A stretch of DNA of 10,736 nt from Betaproteobacteria bacterium (lineage in GTDB: Bacteria > Pseudomonadota > Gammaproteobacteria > Burkholderiales > Gallionellaceae), in contig JAGWMH010000044.1 in assembly GCA_028871775.1 (NCBI GenBank), positions 1-10,736 on the forward strand, written 5' to 3'. Shown here piece after piece: positions 6,995 to 10,736 of this stretch; the stretch's first letter is position 1, and every line of letters begins with the position of its first letter. A model generated the notes under the pieces. The model worked only from the letters and a program-made list of their open reading frames with translations. It made no database searches and was not told the DNA's origin. A program made the position numbers and the translations under genes.

Positions 6995-7909
6995 TTAACC
7001 GGCGCAGGCCGCGCTCTTTGCCACGTCAGCCAGCAGCCTGTCTGGAATCAGCCGCCGCTCTATCAGGCTGGCCACTCCGACAAAGCGACCGGCATGGTAC
7101 AGGCGAACCTTACCGTCCGGCAGCGCGGTATCAATGGCGAACCGCTGGCCCTGCGCGATGCGGGTCACCTGCGCCGTATCCAGTTCAAGCACAGGCAAAT
7201 CCTGTAACAGGCAATCCAGCGGCAGCAGGCAGGCCTCGCGCTGCGGCATGGTCATCGCCTCAAGCTGAGGCCAGCTGTATGCGTCTTCCAAACGGAATCC
7301 GGCAATCGCCGTACGGCGCAAACCCTGCAAGTGCGCGCCGCACCCCAAGGCTTTGCCGATATCCTCGGCCAGTGTGCGGATGTAAGTACCCTTACTGCAA
7401 CGCACGGTGATATCCAACTCATCACCGGCGATGCGCTCCAACACCAACTCATGGATGGTCACGCGGCGGCTTTCGCGCTCTATGGTTTCGCCTTTGCGGA
7501 TGTACTCGTACAGCGGTTTGCCCTGATGTTTGATGGCGCTGTGCATCGGCGGAAGCTGCTGGATTTCTCCGACGAAATTACGCAACACTTCCCGCACCTG
7601 TGGCTCGTTCAGCGCCACGGCACAGGTGCCGGTGATTTCGCCTTCGGCATCGCCGGTGGTGGTGGTCTGCCCCAGCCGGATCAGCGCGCGGTAGGTCTTG
7701 TCCGCGTCCAGCAGCGCATTGGAGAATTTGGTGGCTTCGCCGAAGCAGACAGGCAGCAAGCCGGTTGCCAGCGGATCAAGCGTGCCGGTATGCCCCGCCT
7801 TTTCTGCCTGAAACAGGCGGCGCACTTTTTGCAGGGCGGTGTTGGAGCTGAGGGTGAGCGGTTTGTCGAACAGCAGGACGCCGTCCAGCGGGCGTTTGTT
7901 ACGAGTCAT
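6995..7909 (-). CDS. truB: tRNA pseudouridine-55 synthase
   Basis: TruB isomerises uridine 55 in the T-loop of tRNAs to pseudouridine, without cofactor, and also helps tRNA folding. The 304-residue product has normal length. The catalytic motif GHTGTLDPLATG (39-50) contains the nucleophilic Asp45; other family blocks are KTYRA (71-75), PPMHSAIKHQGKPLYEYIRKG (begins at 120), and CSKGTYIRTLAEDIG (171-185). The C-terminal ~55 residues form the PUA-like RNA-binding end (about 250-290). I chose the ATG at 7909 (MTRNKRPLDGVLLFDKP). The frame continues upstream to 7948, but that extension (ATSYKL) is translated heptamer repeat and is not conserved. No Shine-Dalgarno sequence is visible, since a repeat array ends 5 bases before the ATG. 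It follows rbfA on the same strand, as in many bacteria, but rpsO, often next, is absent. Confidence 0.97.
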   Translation of the reverse strand: MTRNKRPLDGVLLFDKPLTLSSNTALQKVRRLFQAEKAGHTGTLDPLATGLLPVCFGEATKFSNALLDADKTYRALIRLGQTTTTGDAEGEITGTCAVALNEPQVREVLRNFVGEIQQLPPMHSAIKHQGKPLYEYIRKGETIERESRRVTIHELVLERIAGDELDITVRCSKGTYIRTLAEDIGKALGCGAHLQGLRRTAIAGFRLEDAYSWPQLEAMTMPQREACLLPLDCLLQDLPVLELDTAQVTRIAQGQRFAIDTALPDGKVRLYHAGRFVGVASLIERRLIPDRLLADVAKSAACAG

Positions 7910-7914
7910 ATACT

Positions 7915-7992
7915 TAGCTGGTAGCTTGTAGCTGGTAGCTGGTAGCAAACCCGGCTTGGCTGCCCGCTACAAGCTACGGGCTACGAGCTGCC
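7915..7992. repeat. Inverted array of 7-base tandem repeats between rbfA and truB
   Basis: The left arm holds TAGCTGG (7915-7921), TAGCTTG (7922-7928), TAGCTGG (7929-7935), TAGCTGG (7936-7942) and a partial TAGC (7943-7946). The right arm holds GCTACAA (7966-7972), GCTACGG (7973-7979), GCTACGA (7980-7986) and GCTGCC (7987-7992). GTAGCTTGTAGC at 7921-7932 and its complement at 7966-7977 form a perfect 12-bp inverted repeat around a 33-base GC-rich centre. The right arm overlaps the last codons and the TAG stop (7981-7983) of rbfA; the left arm stops 5 bases before the truB ATG. Translated, such repeats give the ATSYKL strings often seen as mis-called protein starts. The layout copies the guaB-guaA array with a different unit. 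Confidence 0.9.
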
Positions 7993-8343
7993 TCCCTTGT
8001 CGCTGGCAACCGCCTGGTCTATGAGATGCGACAGGCGTACACCGCGTTCGACCGATTCGTCATAGACAAAGTGCAGCTGCGGGGTGATGCGCAGCTTCAT
8101 GATGTGCGCAAGCTGGCTGCGCAAAAATCCGCTGGCTCGCTCCAAGCCTTGCTGCACCTTGCCGCTTGCACCTTCCAGCGTGGTGTAATAGACCTTGGCG
8201 TGCGAGTAGTCGCGAGCCACTTCGACACCGGTCAGGGTGACCAGGCGCACGCGCGGATCTTTCACTTCCAGGCGCACCAGTTCGGCCAGCTCGCGCTGTA
8301 TCTGCTCCGCTATCCGGTCGGTTCTGGCGTAGTCCTTGGGCAT
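7981..8343 (-). CDS. rbfA: 30S ribosome-binding factor A
   Basis: RbfA binds the immature 30S subunit during processing of the 16S rRNA 5' end and is needed for growth in the cold. The 120-residue product has the usual size and the KH-like fold pattern: RIAEQIQRELAELVRLEVKDPR (begins at 10), DYSHAKVYYT (45-54), the helix-kink-helix ERASGFLRSQLA (68-79) with Ala-Ser-Gly, and LRITPQLHFVYDES (84-97). The ATG at 8343 is preceded by GGGGGAG about 7 bases upstream. The stop codon lies inside the heptamer array shared with the intergenic gap to truB. In most proteobacteria infB lies directly upstream; here that place is taken by a repeat element and an O-antigen ligase gene, so rbfA may have its own promoter in 8344-8539, although I see no convincing one. 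Confidence 0.97.
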   Translation of the reverse strand: MPKDYARTDRIAEQIQRELAELVRLEVKDPRVRLVTLTGVEVARDYSHAKVYYTTLEGASGKVQQGLERASGFLRSQLAHIMKLRITPQLHFVYDESVERGVRLSHLIDQAVASDKGGSS

Positions 8344-8383
8344 GGCAGAACTCCCCCTACCAGGGCATTGAATAACGTAACGA

Positions 8384-8479
8384 GAGGCGATCAGGCAAGG
8401 CGGAAACCGGCGAGAAAGCGGAGTTTACACATAGTAAATGAGCATTTTGAGTCGGTTTCCAACGCAGCATTATCGCCTC
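8384..8479. repeat. Nested palindromic intergenic element upstream of rbfA
   Basis: Three pairs of inverted repeats are nested around one centre: GAGGCGAT (8384-8391) with ATCGCCTC (8472-8479), GGAAACCG (8402-8409) with CGGTTTCC (8453-8460), and TTTAC (8424-8428) with GTAAA (8434-8438). The unpaired segments between the outer pairs are nearly equal, 10 and 11 bases, so the whole 96-base block can fold into one long interrupted hairpin. This organisation resembles ERIC-like or MITE-like intergenic palindromes that are dispersed in proteobacterial genomes. It lies between the waaL-like gene stop and the rbfA start, outside any reading frame. No terminal target duplication is evident. Confidence 0.7.
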
Positions 8480-8496
8480 GCATAACCAATGACTTG

Positions 8497-8515
8497 CCCA
8501 GCGTCTTTTGCTGGG
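8497..8515. other. 6-bp hairpin just downstream of the O-antigen ligase gene
   Basis: CCCAGC (8497-8502) and GCTGGG (8510-8515) form a perfect stem around a 7-base loop, 25 bases after the stop codon of the minus-strand O-antigen ligase gene. The position would suit a terminator, but there is no T-run on the outgoing minus-strand side (CAAGTCATT), so an intrinsic terminator is not supported. Confidence 0.35.
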
Positions 8516-8539
8516 TTAGTCAGATGGCTAGTAGTTTTA

Positions 8540-9793
8540 TCAGCCATTGCGCCTCGCCCAGCCAGGAATGGCAAACAACAGTGCGCTCGCGAAGGCGAAA
8601 AACAGGCCTTCCGTGTGGTCATGCAATGGGGAGTTGAACAGGCTGGTTAGAGCAATGGTCAGCACCAGGCCGCGCGCCGCATCCTGCTCGAACAGGCTGG
8701 CTAATTTCACCGCATGGCGCCATTGGGTGTAGAACAAATACAGCAACAATACCAATCCGGCCACGCCGACCTGCACCGTGACCAGCAAATACTCATTGTG
8801 CGGATTGCGGGTGAGCGTCACATCCTTGCCCTGTACTTGCCGCGCATAGGCCGCGGGGAAACCGCCGGTACCGACACCCAACAGGTGATGCTGTTTAACT
8901 ATGGCAAACGTATTGTAGTAGAACTCCAGCCGTTCCCCGGTGGAGGTTTCATTATGCATATTGGGTTGCCATGCCTGGAATTCCGTCACCATCTTGTTTA
9001 CCCGCTCATGCAGGCGTGGCGATACCTGGTAAGTGCCGAAAATCACGGCAAGTGTCAACAATCCTGTGCCCGCACCCTCCCGCCAGCCAATACTGCGCCC
9101 ACTAAGGTGTAAACGCCGCGCCAGGGTTATCCAGGCAAAGTAGGTCAATAGTGCCAGCAGTATCAGATAGCCCGTTTTACCCGATACCATGAACAGCACA
9201 TTACCGCCCGCAAATATGGCCAACCCGGTAAACAACCACCTGGCCTTGCTTGAGCCGGCTTCACGTACCTGCAGAAAAAGCAAATAAGCGGCATAGGACA
9301 TCAATATATTTTGCGTGATCGAGCTGCGAAAAATGGCCGGGTTATCCGGTACGCACCCCGCCCACATCCAGCTCTGAATGGGCAGTATGTACAGGCCGAC
9401 CAGCCAGGACAACAGCGCCGTAACCAGCATGACCGCCAGAAACCCCAGCATGGCGCGGCGACGGGTTGTTGCATCATGTCCGGCAACCATCAGCAATGGC
9501 ACAAAGGCAAGATCGGCGTACTTGCCAAGAATGTCTGCTGCCTCTCCAAGCGGCGTATTGCCATAAGACACCCCCAGCAGCAGCGCGGCGAACAGCAAGG
9601 CACTTGCGCGTGCCACCGGGTTATGTACGGCAGTGTGCAACACGGCACGGTAACTGCCAGCCAGCATCAACACCAGCAGGGCGAACAACAGCAGGTTATC
9701 CAGCGCCACCGAAAGCGGGATAGCGATGCCCAATGCGATAACGCACCAGCGTGCCAGCGAAATTAGAATCTGGTTAATTGCAGGGAAAGCCAC
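8540..9793 (-). CDS. O-antigen ligase-like integral membrane protein (Wzy_C family)
   Basis: The 417-residue product is strongly hydrophobic, with about 10-12 candidate membrane helices (for example 15-50, 63-75, 94-104, 114-137, 162-175, 186-205, 207-223, 243-254, 335-357, 375-388, 396-410). Between the later helices lies a large periplasmic loop (about 255-335) containing TGERLEFYYNTFAIVKQH (285-302), GVGTGGFPAAYA (306-317) and NPHNEYLLVTVQVG (330-343). Arg288 and His332 occupy the positions of the conserved Arg and His of WaaL/Wzy_C enzymes. These enzymes transfer undecaprenyl-linked O-antigen to lipid A-core at the periplasmic face; related members polymerise glycans or glycosylate pilins, so waaL is likely but not proven. 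The start is the GTG at 9793, 5 bases after the stop of the dehydratase gene, which implies one operon; no strong Shine-Dalgarno sequence is visible. Length and topology are normal. Confidence 0.85.
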   Translation of the reverse strand: MAFPAINQILISLARWCVIALGIAIPLSVALDNLLLFALLVLMLAGSYRAVLHTAVHNPVARASALLFAALLLGVSYGNTPLGEAADILGKYADLAFVPLLMVAGHDATTRRRAMLGFLAVMLVTALLSWLVGLYILPIQSWMWAGCVPDNPAIFRSSITQNILMSYAAYLLFLQVREAGSSKARWLFTGLAIFAGGNVLFMVSGKTGYLILLALLTYFAWITLARRLHLSGRSIGWREGAGTGLLTLAVIFGTYQVSPRLHERVNKMVTEFQAWQPNMHNETSTGERLEFYYNTFAIVKQHHLLGVGTGGFPAAYARQVQGKDVTLTRNPHNEYLLVTVQVGVAGLVLLLYLFYTQWRHAVKLASLFEQDAARGLVLTIALTSLFNSPLHDHTEGLFFAFASALLFAIPGWARRNG

Positions 9794-9798
9794 TGCGG

Positions 9799-10736
9799 TC
9801 AGGCTTGCTTGCGGTTAGCCGCCGGATCGGGGCAATATTCCGGCACCCATTGCACCAAGGCGTGCTTCACTTCCGCATCGCCCTGCGTGGCATGCGCGCC
9901 TATCCAGGCCAATAGATCTTCCAGCCATGCTGCATTCACCTCGCGCGCCCGTGCGATGCGCAACTTGGGATGCGGCGTAGGCAAAGTGTGTTCGCTGTCG
10001 GCAAGCAATTCCTCATACAGTTTTTCGCCCGGACGCAGCCCGGTGAATTCAATCTGGATATCGTCTTCGGTCAGCCCGGAAAGATGAATGAGGTCTTTCG
10101 CCAGATCCACAATTTTCACCGGCTCGCCCATGTCCAGCACGAAGATTTCCCCGCCCTTGCCCATCAGGCCGGCCTGCAACACCAGTTGCGCGGCTTCCGG
10201 AATGGACATGAAATAACGCGTGATGTCCGGATGGGTCACGGTGATCGGCCCGCCTTTGGCAATCTGCTCGCGGAATTTCGGGATCACGCTGCCGGTGCTG
10301 CCCAGCACATTGCCGAAGCGCACCATGACAAAGCGTGTACCACTTGGCTGTTGCAAACCCTGACACACCATCTCGGCGAGGCGCTTGCTCGCGCCCATCA
10401 CATTGGTGGGGTTCACCGCCTTGTCGGTCGAGATCAACACGAATTTGGCCACGCCATGCCGTTGTGCCGCCTGCGCCACGCAGCATGTCCCCAGCACATT
10501 GTTGCGCACTGCCTGCCAGGCATTGTGCTGCTCCATCAGCGGCACATGCTTGTAGGCGGCCGCATGAAAAACCACTGCCGGGCGATACTTGCCCATCACC
10601 TCATCCAGCCGCGATGCATCGCGCACATCGCCGATCAGGAACTCACAAATCAGATCTGGTTGGGTCGTGCGCAGCTCCTGTTCGATGGTATACAGCGCAA
10701 ACTCGCTCTGCTCGAACAAGATGAGCGTACCCGGAT
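9799..10736 (-). CDS. Nucleotide-sugar 4,6-dehydratase/epimerase, WbpM/CapD/FlaA1 family, N-terminal part off the window
   Basis: The frame enters from the right edge (first whole codon at 10734) and ends at the TGA at 9799-9801, giving the last 311 residues of a PF02719-type polysaccharide biosynthesis protein. Visible blocks include GTLILFEQSEFALY, FHAAAYKHVPLME, LISTDKAVNPTNVMGASKR, VRFGNVLGSTGSVIPKF and the C-terminal LRPGEKLYEELL. In the catalytic stretch Asp and Lys of STDK are followed 8 residues later by Met, not Tyr, then Lys four further on. A Met here is typical of the long membrane-anchored enzymes (WbpM, PglF) rather than of short soluble FlaA1. Such enzymes make UDP-4-keto-6-deoxy sugars for O-antigen, capsule or glycan precursors. 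The Rossmann nucleotide-binding start and any membrane domain lie outside the window. Its tight spacing to the O-antigen ligase gene fits a surface-polysaccharide operon. Confidence 0.92.
   Translation of the reverse strand, partial: PGTLILFEQSEFALYTIEQELRTTQPDLICEFLIGDVRDASRLDEVMGKYRPAVVFHAAAYKHVPLMEQHNAWQAVRNNVLGTCCVAQAAQRHGVAKFVLISTDKAVNPTNVMGASKRLAEMVCQGLQQPSGTRFVMVRFGNVLGSTGSVIPKFREQIAKGGPITVTHPDITRYFMSIPEAAQLVLQAGLMGKGGEIFVLDMGEPVKIVDLAKDLIHLSGLTEDDIQIEFTGLRPGEKLYEELLADSEHTLPTPHPKLRIARAREVNAAWLEDLLAWIGAHATQGDAEVKHALVQWVPEYCPDPAANRKQA

Noticed and set aside
7910..7948. Longer truB start giving an N-terminus with ATSYKL
   Set aside because: These codons are translated heptamer repeat; the conserved TruB N-terminus begins at the ATG at 7909.
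1..10736. CRISPR array, insertion sequence with transposase, or complete tRNA/rRNA gene
   Set aside because: No regularly spaced 25-40-base repeats, no transposase motif and no full cloverleaf were seen on either strand; the period-7 arrays are tandem units without spacers.

Overview
The window looks like chromosomal DNA of a GC-rich (about 55-60%) Gram-negative bacterium. The gene set (guaBA, rbfA-truB, an O-antigen ligase and a WbpM/CapD-type sugar dehydratase) and the style of the intergenic repeats suggest a betaproteobacterium, perhaps of the Nitrosomonadales/Gallionellaceae kind. That placement is inference only. All housekeeping genes lie on the minus strand; one very large gene of different character lies on the plus strand between them.

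Layout from left to right. (1) Positions 1-2768 hold the GMP branch of purine synthesis: guaB (IMP dehydrogenase), read right to left from a clear TATAAT box, then guaA (GMP synthase), whose C-terminal third is off the left edge. A palindrome built of 7-base tandem repeats fills the guaB-guaA gap. (2) Positions about 2770-6990 look like an acquired segment: a decayed copy of a tRNA-Asn 3' end (2883-2910, minus), one intact 1188-codon plus-strand gene (3003-6569), the last 32 codons of a tyrosine recombinase containing the catalytic tyrosine (6570-6668), and about 300 bases of lower-GC sequence with at most one doubtful small ORF. (3) Positions 6995-8343 hold truB and rbfA on the minus strand, separated by a second palindrome of 7-base repeats with an unrelated unit sequence. 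(4) Positions 8344-8539 carry a nested palindromic element. (5) Positions 8540-10736 hold an O-antigen ligase-like membrane protein and, 5 bases upstream of it, the end of a nucleotide-sugar 4,6-dehydratase. These two form an LPS/surface-polysaccharide operon that reads towards rbfA.

The most unusual gene is the 1188-residue protein. Its C-terminal ~210 residues are a GH25 muramidase with all expected acidic residues. Residues ~500-612 match a LecA (PA-IL)-type calcium-dependent galactose-binding lectin. The N-terminal ~480 residues form a large module I cannot assign to a named family. No signal peptide is visible. A sugar-binding module plus a peptidoglycan hydrolase suggests a cell-wall-directed effector or bacteriocin-like protein; that function is inference.

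The second notable signal is the pair of inverted heptamer arrays. Both sit between two genes of an operon, both end 4-5 bases before the downstream ATG, both flank a GC-rich centre, and both leave the downstream gene without a recognisable Shine-Dalgarno sequence, although their unit sequences are unrelated.
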